Source: Dryocola sp. LX212 (lineage in GTDB: Bacteria > Pseudomonadota > Gammaproteobacteria > Enterobacterales > Enterobacteriaceae). Taken from it: a stretch of DNA of 64,000 bases. Location of the stretch: positions 2,046,001 through 2,110,000 of the forward strand of contig CP167917.1 in assembly GCA_041504365.1 (NCBI GenBank), in the 5' to 3' direction. The translations under genes were made by a program, and so were the position numbers. The stretch's first letter is position 1. Every line of letters starts with the position of its first letter. The notes under the pieces are model-generated. The model was not told where the DNA came from. It was given only the letters and a program-made list of their open reading frames with translations, and made no database searches. This document shows, piece by piece, positions 56,917 to 64,000 of this stretch.

Positions 56917-57147
56917 GTGCCGCATATTACCGTTAAGCATTTCCCGCGTGAACTGAACGAAGAACAGAAAAAAGCCCTGGCAGACGATCTCTGCGAGACG
57001 GTGAAGAAGCACTTTGGCTCTAAGGATGCGTCGCTGTCTGTGGCGCTTATCCCGGTAGAGCAGGAGCGCTGGAAGGCAGAGGTCTACGACGTTGAAATAG
57101 CGCCAGAGCTTGAAAACTTAGCCAGAAAACCGGGCTACAGCCTGTAA
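56917..57147 (+). CDS. pptA: PptA (YdcE), 4-oxalocrotonate tautomerase-like enzyme
   Basis: A 76-residue tautomerase-superfamily protein. The start is GTG, placing Pro as the second residue, so that removal of Met exposes the catalytic Pro1. GGAGAAG lies about seven bases upstream. It resembles E. coli PptA (PHI-K-FPRELnEEQK...KKPGYS). It has phenylpyruvate tautomerase activity in E. coli, with unclear physiological role. It follows nhoA. Confidence 0.9.
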   Translation: MPHITVKHFPRELNEEQKKALADDLCETVKKHFGSKDASLSVALIPVEQERWKAEVYDVEIAPELENLARKPGYSL

Positions 57148-57391
57148 CGGCTGGATGAGGTGCGGGTATTAACGTATTCTCAACGTTGGTAATTGCACCT
57201 CATTTTTCGACAGATCTTTTTGTCACCATTCTTGCCTGCATTGTGTTTCGTAACTCAGGTCATCAACGCTATGATTTCCCCAACTCCCGAAAGCATCTCT
57301 GAAGGTATAAGTTAGAGGATGTTCCAGATAGCACTTAATCGCTTCAATAATAATAAGAGCCGTTGAAGCCTACGCTGGCTGCCTGCGGCAG

Positions 57392-58432
57392 TTAACTTTG
57401 CGCTTTCGACATATCGCTCAGCAGTACGGCAATCCCTTTGCCGCCTTCGCTTTGTTCGAGGCCAATTTTCACTACGATGGTCAGCGGAACGGAGAGCAGC
57501 ATGCCCACAGGGCCAAGCAGCCACCCCCAGAATATCAGCGACAAGAAAACCACCAGCGTCGACAGGCCCAGTCCTCGCCCCATGATGCGCGGTTCAATGA
57601 TATTGCCGAACACCAGATTGATGGCCAGATACCCGGCCACCACGAGTAACGCATCGTAGAGACCGCTAAATACCAGTACCTGTGCGACGGGTGGGATGGC
57701 CGCGAGCACCGAGCCGATGTTAGGAATATAGTTGAGCGAAAAGGCCAGCAGCCCCCATACAAAGGCAAAGCGCACGTCCAGCGTGGCTAACATTACCCAC
57801 ACAATAAGCCCCGTTACCAGGCTGATGGCCGTTTTCAGCACCAGATACTGGCTGACGCTGTCCAGCGCTCGCTGAATGGCCCCCATCCCTTCGGCGGGGC
57901 GTGACATAAGCTGCTGAAGTTTTAGCGGCAGCTGAGGCACTTCGAACAGCATAAACACTACGGTAAGCAGCAGCAGGAAGACAGACGTCATGGCGTTTGA
58001 AAGCTGGGTGATAAGCGAGCTGACCAGCGTCATGGCAGCATTCGGATCGATATACTTCACCAGTTCATCCACCGACACCGTAATTCCCGCGCGCTGCAGC
58101 CAGGGTTCGATTGCCTGCAGCGGCGTAATCAGCGATGACCGGTACTGCGGCAGGGTCCGCGCCAGCTCGTTAAGGGACGTTCCCAGATAGGCCAGCAGCA
58201 GCGCCATCAGCATGACAATCGTCATCACAACGAGTGAAATCGCCAGCACCCGCGGCACCCGCAAACGCTCCAGACGGCGGATCAGCGGGTTAAGGATCAC
58301 CGCGATAAACATCGCCAGAATAAAAGGCACGATCATATCGGCGGCGATCTTCACCCCCGCCATGATGATGACCAGCATCCCCAGCATGATGACAATTTTT
58401 AATCCGCTGAGGGTGACAATGGGTTTTGCCAT
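57392..58432 (-). CDS. tqsA: TqsA (YdgG), AI-2 exporter family protein
   Basis: A 346-residue AI-2E-family inner-membrane protein with about seven to eight spans; resembles E. coli TqsA over its whole length (MAKP(I)[46 protein letters not shown]). In E. coli it affects export of autoinducer-2 and biofilm formation. It lies divergent from mdtJI as in K-12. Confidence 0.94.
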   Translation of the reverse strand: MAKPIVTLSGLKIVIMLGMLVIIMAGVKIAADMIVPFILAMFIAVILNPLIRRLERLRVPRVLAISLVVMTIVMLMALLLAYLGTSLNELARTLPQYRSSLITPLQAIEPWLQRAGITVSVDELVKYIDPNAAMTLVSSLITQLSNAMTSVFLLLLTVVFMLFEVPQLPLKLQQLMSRPAEGMGAIQRALDSVSQYLVLKTAISLVTGLIVWVMLATLDVRFAFVWGLLAFSLNYIPNIGSVLAAIPPVAQVLVFSGLYDALLVVAGYLAINLVFGNIIEPRIMGRGLGLSTLVVFLSLIFWGWLLGPVGMLLSVPLTIVVKIGLEQSEGGKGIAVLLSDMSKAQS

Positions 58433-58946
58433 GAAATGAGGTTCTCCACATCATTGTGAGATAAATGTCGTTCCGGTATCTGTCCGGGCGATTAATTTAT
58501 CCGAGTTTAGAGACATAATACGGGGAAGGGCAAGCCGCGGTACATTTATTTTCTGCGTTATTGCAAAGTAAAGAAGTGAAAAGGGAAGGCAGGATAATCC
58601 TTAAATATGGTATAAATCCGGCGTGTTTAACTACCGAGGACAATTTACTATCCGCAACCGATGAGAAGCAACACCGCGGATATGTTGTAAAAACTATGGA
58701 CATTATGTGTGCGAACAAGCTGTTCAAAACGTTATTAATGCACCACCGCGTTATCTTCTCTTCTGCTTTCCCCCTGTCCGGCGAACAACACTGGCGCAAC
58801 GCGCTGTAGCCCCGCTCTCCTGCACATTCCTGCACGCAAAACGCTTGCGCTGCAAGGCTTTTTGACGATCTATTTTTAGCCTGCCTGTCGCCGTTGGCGA
58901 TATTGCATGCTGCTGCACCGTTATTTTCTCTGTCAGGAGAGAAATC
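58433..58946. other. Divergent tqsA-mdtJ intergenic region
   Basis: A 514-base gap. It should hold promoters for both genes. A weak palindrome TCCGC...GCGGA encloses a CAACCGATGAGAAGC stretch near 58650-58680. Frames here have no Shine-Dalgarno and no recognisable product. I see no RNA gene. Confidence 0.4.
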
Positions 58947-59321
58947 ATGATTTACTGGATTTTATTAGGATTGGCAATCGCCACTGAAATTATTGGCACC
59001 TTGTCGATGAAATGGTCGAGCGTGAACGACAGTAACCTCGGTTATATTTTCATGCTGGGCATGATCACCCTTTCTTATATTTTGCTGTCCTTCTCCATCA
59101 AGCGCATTGCGCTGGGCGTGGCGTATGCCATGTGGGAAGGGATAGGTATTTTATTCATCACCCTGTTTAGCGTTCTGCTGTTTGATGAGTCGGTCTCACT
59201 GCTTAAAATTACCGGGCTGACCACGCTGGTAGTAGGGATCGTATTAATTAAATCAGGCACCACCACCAGAACCAGGCGTGACGATAAAGCGAAACGTGGA
59301 GGGGATCATGCAATCGTTTGA
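58947..59321 (+). CDS. mdtJ: MdtJ, SMR-type spermidine exporter subunit
   Basis: A 124-residue small multidrug resistance protein with four transmembrane helices. It contains the membrane-embedded Glu14 equivalent ([15 protein letters not shown]) and [16 protein letters not shown]. With MdtI it forms a heterodimer that exports spermidine. AGGAGAG precedes the ATG. It overlaps mdtI by 14 bases. Confidence 0.95.
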   Translation: MIYWILLGLAIATEIIGTLSMKWSSVNDSNLGYIFMLGMITLSYILLSFSIKRIALGVAYAMWEGIGILFITLFSVLLFDESVSLLKITGLTTLVVGIVLIKSGTTTRTRRDDKAKRGGDHAIV

Positions 59322-59637
59322 ATGGATTCACGCGGGCTGGCTGCTGATCGCCATCGTGCTGGAGATAACGGCAAACATCTTCCTTAAGCATTCCGATGGT
59401 TTCCGCCGTCTGGGTTACGGCCTGCTTTCCTTGCTCTCCGTCCTCGCTGCGTTTAGCGCGCTGGCGCAGGCCGTAAAGGGCATCGAGCTTTCCGTGGCCT
59501 ATGCCCTGTGGGGGGGCTTCGGCATCGTTGCCACCGTCGCCGCGGGCTGGATCCTGTTCGGCCAGCGGCTGAACTGGAAGGGCTGGCTGGGGCTGGTTAT
59601 TCTGCTGGCGGGTATGGTGATTATTAAGCTTGCCTGA
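59308..59637 (+). CDS. mdtI: MdtI, SMR-type spermidine exporter subunit
   Basis: A 109-residue four-helix SMR protein with Glu in [12 protein letters not shown], the family's essential site, and [12 protein letters not shown]. Partner of MdtJ. The start overlaps the end of mdtJ, indicating translational coupling; GGAGG lies about seven bases before it. The longer open frame upstream is not used. Confidence 0.95.
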   Translation: MQSFEWIHAGWLLIAIVLEITANIFLKHSDGFRRLGYGLLSLLSVLAAFSALAQAVKGIELSVAYALWGGFGIVATVAAGWILFGQRLNWKGWLGLVILLAGMVIIKLA

Positions 59638-59645
59638 GGGAGCTT

Positions 59646-59671
59646 CGCAGCCCGCGGGACCGCAGGCTGCG
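59646..59671. terminator. Hairpin between mdtI and ydgD
   Basis: CGCAGCC / GGCTGCG with a 12-base GC-rich loop lies between convergent genes. It lacks a T-run, so it is only a possible bidirectional terminator. Confidence 0.35.
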
Positions 59672-59690
59672 GGTTAGCAATGACAGCGAA

Positions 59691-60497
59691 TCACTGAGTA
59701 GCTAACTGTTCCAGACGGTCGCGGAAGCCGGTGACGGAAATGGCACGGTTATCAGCGCGGTAGCGGTCTTTCGCGGCGGGTGCCGAGCTTTGCACCGCAA
59801 TCAGCTGCCAGCCCTTGTCCGTTTTCAGCATCAAAGGCGAGCCGCTGTCGCCCGGCAGGGTATCGCACTGGTGGGAAAGCACCGTTTTTTGCGCCCAGCC
59901 GGTGATCAGGCAGCCGGTATGGGTATAAAGATCGTCGAGATGATCTTCCGGATAGCCGGACTGGGTGACCTGTCTGCCGCTGGCTTTCAGCGCCACCGTC
60001 AGCGCATCGCGGTCGCCTTCAAAGAGCGGCAGCGGGGTAATGCCCGAAGGCGGATTATGCAAAATAACCAGCCCAAAATCATGCGGCGCAGCCCCGGCCG
60101 GGACAATCCAGCCATCGCCATCCGCCTTCAGCCGACGGCCGAGGGTGCTTTCCACGCGGCCTTCAATATCATGAATTTCGTAACGCCATTTCCCTTTGTT
60201 CGAGATGAAACGCAGCGCCACCGCGCGGTCAGGTTTGCCGCGAGGCGGCTGCAGCAGACAGTGCCCGGCGGTCAACGCCAGATGAGGGGAAATAAGGGTG
60301 GCCGTGCAGAGATTACCGCTGGCGGTTTCTAACTGACCAATAGCATCCCAGGGGCTGTTTTCCGGATCAGAGACGTGTACGCGGTCATCGTGGCCATAAA
60401 ATAGCGTTTTAACATCTGCAGCGCTGTCATCATCAGCATGGGAGAGGGCAGGAAGTAAACACAAAGCTCCCAGTAGCAACACAACTTTTCTTAGCAT
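59691..60497 (-). CDS. ydgD: YdgD, periplasmic trypsin-like serine protease
   Basis: A 268-residue chymotrypsin-fold protein with an N-terminal signal peptide ([17 protein letters not shown]). The catalytic triad is His in LTAGHC, Asp in PHDFGLVIL and Ser in PGDSGSPL. Two cysteine pairs could form disulfides. It resembles E. coli YdgD across its length and sits between mdtI and asr as there. Substrate unknown; proposed to process Asr in E. coli-like bacteria by proximity only. Confidence 0.92.
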   Translation of the reverse strand: MLRKVVLLLGALCLLPALSHADDDSAADVKTLFYGHDDRVHVSDPENSPWDAIGQLETASGNLCTATLISPHLALTAGHCLLQPPRGKPDRAVALRFISNKGKWRYEIHDIEGRVESTLGRRLKADGDGWIVPAGAAPHDFGLVILHNPPSGITPLPLFEGDRDALTVALKASGRQVTQSGYPEDHLDDLYTHTGCLITGWAQKTVLSHQCDTLPGDSGSPLMLKTDKGWQLIAVQSSAPAAKDRYRADNRAISVTGFRDRLEQLATQ

Positions 60498-60605
60498 ATC
60501 ACTCTCTAATGGGGCGATTAATTATGATTATGTATAAACCCGACGAATGGGATAACTATAGACGGGTAACGCCGAAAGTGGGAGTAAAAACAGCGTGCTA
60601 CGCTC

Positions 60606-60689
60606 TTAAATCCAAAAACTAAAGGTAATGATGCCGCAGATAATCAGCAGCGAGAGGATGATTTCAAAACCGTAGCGCCGCAGCATCAT
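60606..60689 (-). CDS. ydgU: YdgU, 27-residue membrane micropeptide
   Basis: A 28-codon frame: two starting methionines, a basic LRRYG and a hydrophobic helix (FEIILSLLIICGIITFSFWI). E. coli has ydgU of the same length downstream of asr. TGGAGA lies about five bases before the first ATG. It is between ydgD and asr, behind the asr hairpin, so it is probably expressed by read-through from asr. Function unknown. Confidence 0.75.
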   Translation of the reverse strand: MMLRRYGFEIILSLLIICGIITFSFWI

Positions 60690-60700
60690 CCGGTCTCCAG

Positions 60701-60731
60701 AAAGAAACACCCGGCAGGCCGGGTGTTTCTA
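60701..60731 (-). terminator. Hairpin between asr and ydgU
   Basis: A perfect 11 bp stem GAAACACCCGG / CCGGGTGTTTC with a four-base loop. Read from asr it is followed by TTTCT, a weak T-run, so it is probably a partial terminator that sets the asr to ydgU ratio. Confidence 0.65.
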
Positions 60732-60767
60732 TGGGGGGACGTCGTTAGCGGGATCAACCCGACAAAC

Positions 60768-61088
60768 TTATGCTGCTGGCTGTGCAGCTGGCTTGGTTGC
60801 AGAGTGAGTCGCTTTTTTATGGTGCTTTTTAGCAGCCTGAGCTTTCTGCTCTGGTTTAGCGGCGGTAGCTTCTGTTTTCTTCACTTCTTTTTTGTGTTTC
60901 TTAGCGGCCTGAGCTTTCTGCTCGGTAGCTGCTTTTTTGTGCTTTTTATGATGGGTAGTTTTTGCTGGTGCTTTAGCCGGTGCGGCGACGGTGGCAGCAG
61001 GTGCTGGAGCGGCAGTAGTTTCAGCAGCGAAAGCGGCGGAAGACAAACCCATCAGTGCAGCAACGGTCAGCGCTAATACTTTATTCAT
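60768..61088 (-). CDS. asr: Asr, acid shock protein precursor
   Basis: A 106-residue periplasmic protein with a signal peptide ([21 protein letters not shown]). The mature part is almost entirely Ala, Lys, Thr, His and Pro, highly basic, with internal duplication of [11 protein letters not shown]. coli asr is induced strongly by acid through PhoBR and RstAB and its product is cleaved in the periplasm. Identity is clear from composition and the ydgD-ydgU-asr neighbourhood. The promoter should lie in 61089-61262. Confidence 0.95.
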   Translation of the reverse strand: MNKVLALTVAALMGLSSAAFAAETTAAPAPAATVAAPAKAPAKTTHHKKHKKAATEQKAQAAKKHKKEVKKTEATAAKPEQKAQAAKKHHKKATHSATKPAAQPAA

Positions 61089-61262
61089 CTCGACATCCTC
61101 GAATTTGGTTTTTGTGTAACCCCACTATGGGGCCGTTGAGATGAACTATAGGCCTGCGGCCCAGTGCCTTCAGTGAGTGATTGGTTTCGGCGTGTAACGC
61201 AATGTACAAAAGGGGGATGTGGGGGCTAAAACGCCGGGAACGGAGGCTCCCGGCGACGGGCC

Positions 61263-62747
61263 TTACAGATAGCGCGATTCTAAATGTTTGCGGAAATACT
61301 GCGGGTTAAGGTCTTCCCCCGTCGCATTGGTCATCAGCTGCGAGGTGGTGAAGCGGCTGCCGTGCTGCCAGATATTCTGGCGTAGCCAGTCGAACAGCGC
61401 AGTGAAATTTCCCTGCGCAATGTCGTTGTCGAGCTGCGGCAGGGCGAGGCTGGCGGCGCTGAACAGCTGCGCGGCGTACATTGCGCCCAGGGTATAAGAC
61501 GGGAAATAGCCGAAGGCGCCGTCCGTCCAGTGGATGTCCTGCATACAGCCGTTGCGGTAGTTGTCTTTGGTGGACAGGCCCAGCCAGTGCTGCATCTTCT
61601 CATCCCACAGCGCCGGAATGTCGTCCACCTCAATATCGCCATTAATCAGCGCACGCTCAATTTCGTAGCGTAGAACGACGTGCGCTGGGTAGCTTACCTC
61701 ATCCGCATCCACGCGAATAAACCCGCGTTCCACACGCTGGTTCACGGCGATGAAATTCTGCTTATCGAAGGCGGCCTGGTTCCCGAAGCGCGCAATAATC
61801 TTCGGCAGCAGCAGGTTAAGGAACGCTTTGCTGCGGCCCAGCTGCATCTCAAAGAACAGGCTCTGGGACTCATGGATGGCGGTTGAGCGGGCAAGCGCCA
61901 CCGGCTGCCCCAGCCACTCGCGTGGAAGATTCTGCTCATAACGAGCGTGACCGGTTTCATGGATAACACCAAAAAGCGAGGTAATCAGATCGCTTTCGTC
62001 ATAGCGGGTGGTGATACGGACGTCTTCCGGTACGCCGCCGCAGAACGGGTGCGCGCTGACGTCCAGACGCCCCCCGTTGAAATCGAAGCCCAGCATCTGC
62101 ATGGTTTCAAGGCCCAGCTCACGCTGCGTCTGGATGGCAAAAGGGCCGATGGGGTCGAGGGCAGGACGTTGAGACTGTTTATCGACCACTTTTTGCAGCA
62201 GATCAGGCAGCCACCCTCGCAGATCGCCAAACAGCACGTCCAGCTTTTCACTGGTCATGCCCGGCTCGTAGAGATCGAGCAACGCATCGTAAGGGGTTTT
62301 CCCCTTGGCTTCAGCGCGCAGCCTTGCCTCTTCGCGGCTCACGCGGACAACCTCTTTCAGATTGGCGGCAAAACCCTGCCAGTCGTTGGCCGGGCGCTGC
62401 GTACGCCAGCCGTGTTCACAGCGGGTGCCGACCAGCGATTTCTCTTCAACCAACGAGTCCGGCAACACTACCGCTTCCTGATACTGACGCGTCATTTCAC
62501 GCAGGTTAGCGCGTTCAACATCGTTAAGATCTTCCTGAGCGGCGGCCTGCAGGAAAGTAACGGTTTTCTTGTCGGTCAGGATCTGATGTTGCAGAACGCT
62601 CAGCTCTGCCAGAGCTTCACCCCGGGCGGTGCTGCCGTTTGGCGGCATATTGGTGAACATATCCCAGCCAGCGATGGCGGAAAGATGTCCAAAGCGGGAC
62701 AGGCGGCGGAAGGTGCGGGTGAGATGGTTATAGTTTTGCTTTTCCAT
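61263..62747 (-). CDS. M32 family metallocarboxypeptidase (Taq-type)
   Basis: A 494-residue helical metalloprotease. The zinc motif is HETGH at 263-267 with the third ligand Glu293 in IHESQS. Family-specific HPF (233-235) and the DVRITTRY motif (242-249) are present. It removes C-terminal residues from peptides and is expected in the cytosol, with no signal peptide. It is absent from this position in K-12, where asr and ynfM are adjacent, so it is an insertion or a K-12 loss. Confidence 0.92.
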   Translation of the reverse strand: MEKQNYNHLTRTFRRLSRFGHLSAIAGWDMFTNMPPNGSTARGEALAELSVLQHQILTDKKTVTFLQAAAQEDLNDVERANLREMTRQYQEAVVLPDSLVEEKSLVGTRCEHGWRTQRPANDWQGFAANLKEVVRVSREEARLRAEAKGKTPYDALLDLYEPGMTSEKLDVLFGDLRGWLPDLLQKVVDKQSQRPALDPIGPFAIQTQRELGLETMQMLGFDFNGGRLDVSAHPFCGGVPEDVRITTRYDESDLITSLFGVIHETGHARYEQNLPREWLGQPVALARSTAIHESQSLFFEMQLGRSKAFLNLLLPKIIARFGNQAAFDKQNFIAVNQRVERGFIRVDADEVSYPAHVVLRYEIERALINGDIEVDDIPALWDEKMQHWLGLSTKDNYRNGCMQDIHWTDGAFGYFPSYTLGAMYAAQLFSAASLALPQLDNDIAQGNFTALFDWLRQNIWQHGSRFTTSQLMTNATGEDLNPQYFRKHLESRYL

Positions 62748-62819
62748 AGGGCCTCGCGAGTGTTATCGACGCTGCAAAAAATAGCAAAAAGCGTTGAAAA
62801 ACACGAGGCCCGACGGTAG

Positions 62820-64000
62820 TTACTGTGCGCGATGGTGCAAACGGGAACCGGTTAGCAGGGCAATCACCAGCAGCGCACCGATAAAGCCCGCTACGCCGTT
62901 CCAGCCGAACTGATGCCAGAACACGCCGCCGAGTGTACCGGCGATGCTGGATCCCAGGTAATAGCTGAACAGGTAAAGAGAGGAAGCCTGGCCTTTTGCG
63001 CGTTTCGCGCGTGGCCCAATCCAGCCGCTGGCGACCGAGTGGGCAGCAAAAAAGCCTGCGGAGAACAGCAGCATACCGCCGAATATCACAACCAGCGGAG
63101 AAAAAACGGTGAGGACAAGCCCCAGCAGCATGATGCCGGTCGAGAAAATCATCACCGGGCCACGCCCAAATTTCGCCGTCATAGCGCCCGCTTTCGGTGA
63201 GCTCCATGTCCCGGTCAGATAGGCCACGGACAGCAGGCCCACCACGGCCTGGCTCAGGAACCAGGGCGCTTCCATCAGCCGGTAGCCAATATAGTTAAAG
63301 AGCGTGACGAACGCGCCCATCAGCAGGAAGCCTTCGGCAAACAACAGCGGCAGCCCGTGGTCGCGCCAGTGCAGACGGAAATTAATAAACAGCGTTTTTG
63401 GGCGCAGTGAAGAAGGGCGGAAGTGCCGTGATTCCGGAAGGATTTTCCAGAACATAAGGGCCGAAGCCAGAGCAAAACAGCCGATCGCGGCGACGGCAAT
63501 GCGCCAGTTGAAGAAGTCCGTTATCACGCCGCTCAGCAGGCGTCCGCTCATGCCGCCGATAGAGTTGCCGCTGATATACAGCCCCATAGAGAAAGCCACC
63601 ACGCTCGGGTGGATCTCTTCGCTGAGATAAGTCATGCCCACCGCCGCTACCCCGCTGAGCGACAGGCCAATCAGCGCCCGCATAATCAGGATGCCGTGCC
63701 AGCTGGTCATCATGGTCGACAGCAGTGTGCAGCAGGAAGCCAGCAGCAGGGCGGTGACCATCACCGGTTTGCGGCCAATCGCATCGGACAGGGGGCCGGT
63801 AAACAGCAGGCCGATGGCCAGCAGGCCGGTAGAAATGGAGAGGGAAATACTGCTGCTGGCAGGCGTAACGCCAAACTCCTGCGACAGGACGGGCAGGATC
63901 GGCTGCACGCAGTACAGCAGGGCAAAAGTGGCAAGCCCGGCTGAAAACAGCGCCAGGGTTACGCGCATAAACTGCGGCGTACCACGCTTAATATAAAGAG
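62820..64000 (-). CDS. ynfM: YnfM, major facilitator transporter (5' end outside window)
   Basis: Major facilitator family, about 12 spans, strongly resembling E. coli YnfM (arabinose/drug-efflux-like group). The reading frame continues without a stop from 62820 to the window edge. Codons upstream of the internal ATG at 63968 read LYIKRGTPQFM, matching the E. coli sequence before that methionine. So the true start lies beyond 64000 and roughly 24 residues are missing. Conserved GPLSDAIGRKPVM (motif A) is present. Substrate not established. Confidence 0.93.
   Translation of the reverse strand, partial: LYIKRGTPQFMRVTLALFSAGLATFALLYCVQPILPVLSQEFGVTPASSSISLSISTGLLAIGLLFTGPLSDAIGRKPVMVTALLLASCCTLLSTMMTSWHGILIMRALIGLSLSGVAAVGMTYLSEEIHPSVVAFSMGLYISGNSIGGMSGRLLSGVITDFFNWRIAVAAIGCFALASALMFWKILPESRHFRPSSLRPKTLFINFRLHWRDHGLPLLFAEGFLLMGAFVTLFNYIGYRLMEAPWFLSQAVVGLLSVAYLTGTWSSPKAGAMTAKFGRGPVMIFSTGIMLLGLVLTVFSPLVVIFGGMLLFSAGFFAAHSVASGWIGPRAKRAKGQASSLYLFSYYLGSSIAGTLGGVFWHQFGWNGVAGFIGALLVIALLTGSRLHHRAQ

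Noticed and set aside
58561-58809. 82-codon frame between tqsA and mdtJ
   Set aside because: No ribosome-binding site, no family resemblance, and the region should hold promoters.

Overview
The window is chromosomal DNA from an enterobacterium close to Enterobacter, Lelliottia or Leclercia. Most proteins align by eye over nearly their whole length with Escherichia coli K-12 families recalled from memory, the housekeeping codon use is GC-leaning, REP-type repeats are present, and several small E. coli-type genes (ymiA, yciX, ymiC, yciZ, ydgU) are conserved. Gene order differs from K-12 in several places, and there is a lacZ without lacI or lacY. No rRNA, tRNA, CRISPR array, insertion sequence, integrase or replication origin was recognised. 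Both edges cut genes: sohB on the left and ynfM on the right.

Region 1 (1-19.8 kb) is the conserved sohB-yciN-topA-cysB-ymiA-yciX-ymiC-acnA-ribA-pgpB-lapA-lapB-pyrF-yciH-osmB-yciT block. It covers supercoiling, sulfur regulation, the TCA cycle, riboflavin, envelope lipids and pyrimidines. Between yciT and yciZ sits a glycyl-radical enzyme, its activase and fructose-6-phosphate aldolase (ybiW, ybiY, fsaA), which K-12 keeps elsewhere.

Region 2 (19.8-27.8 kb) starts with umuDC (DNA polymerase V) under a clear LexA box. A 6 kb accessory segment follows, holding a large autotransporter adhesin and a convergent AT-rich LysR gene. The segment is bracketed by two copies of a module made of a LexA box, a 17 bp gap and a 57 bp conserved sequence.

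Region 3 (27.8-36.8 kb) joins the pyruvate-sensing system BtsS/BtsR to its transporter target btsT and to yjiX and yjiA, with a tandem BtsR-like site and a CRP-like site upstream of btsT. A DHA2-type efflux pump, a divergent LysR regulator and a small secreted protein follow.

Region 4 (36.8-48.5 kb) lies between pqqU (yncD) and ansP, which are almost adjacent in K-12. It holds a three-gene operon (free-standing condensation-type acyltransferase, short-chain dehydrogenase, ThDP-dependent decarboxylase) that I cannot match to a described pathway. It also holds the blue-light/biofilm module ycgZ-ymgA-ariR with bluF-bluR, repeated TGTACA sites, an extra AriR-like gene and an unassigned membrane protein.

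Region 5 (48.9-64 kb) has ansP, an MmcQ/YjbR-type protein, a LysR regulator, a tandem 56 bp REP-type array, lacZ, yncG, nhoA, pptA, tqsA, mdtJI, ydgD, ydgU, asr, an M32 carboxypeptidase and ynfM.

The best candidates for something undescribed are the SOS-module repeats around the autotransporter segment and the acyltransferase/SDR/ThDP operon beside the BluR module.
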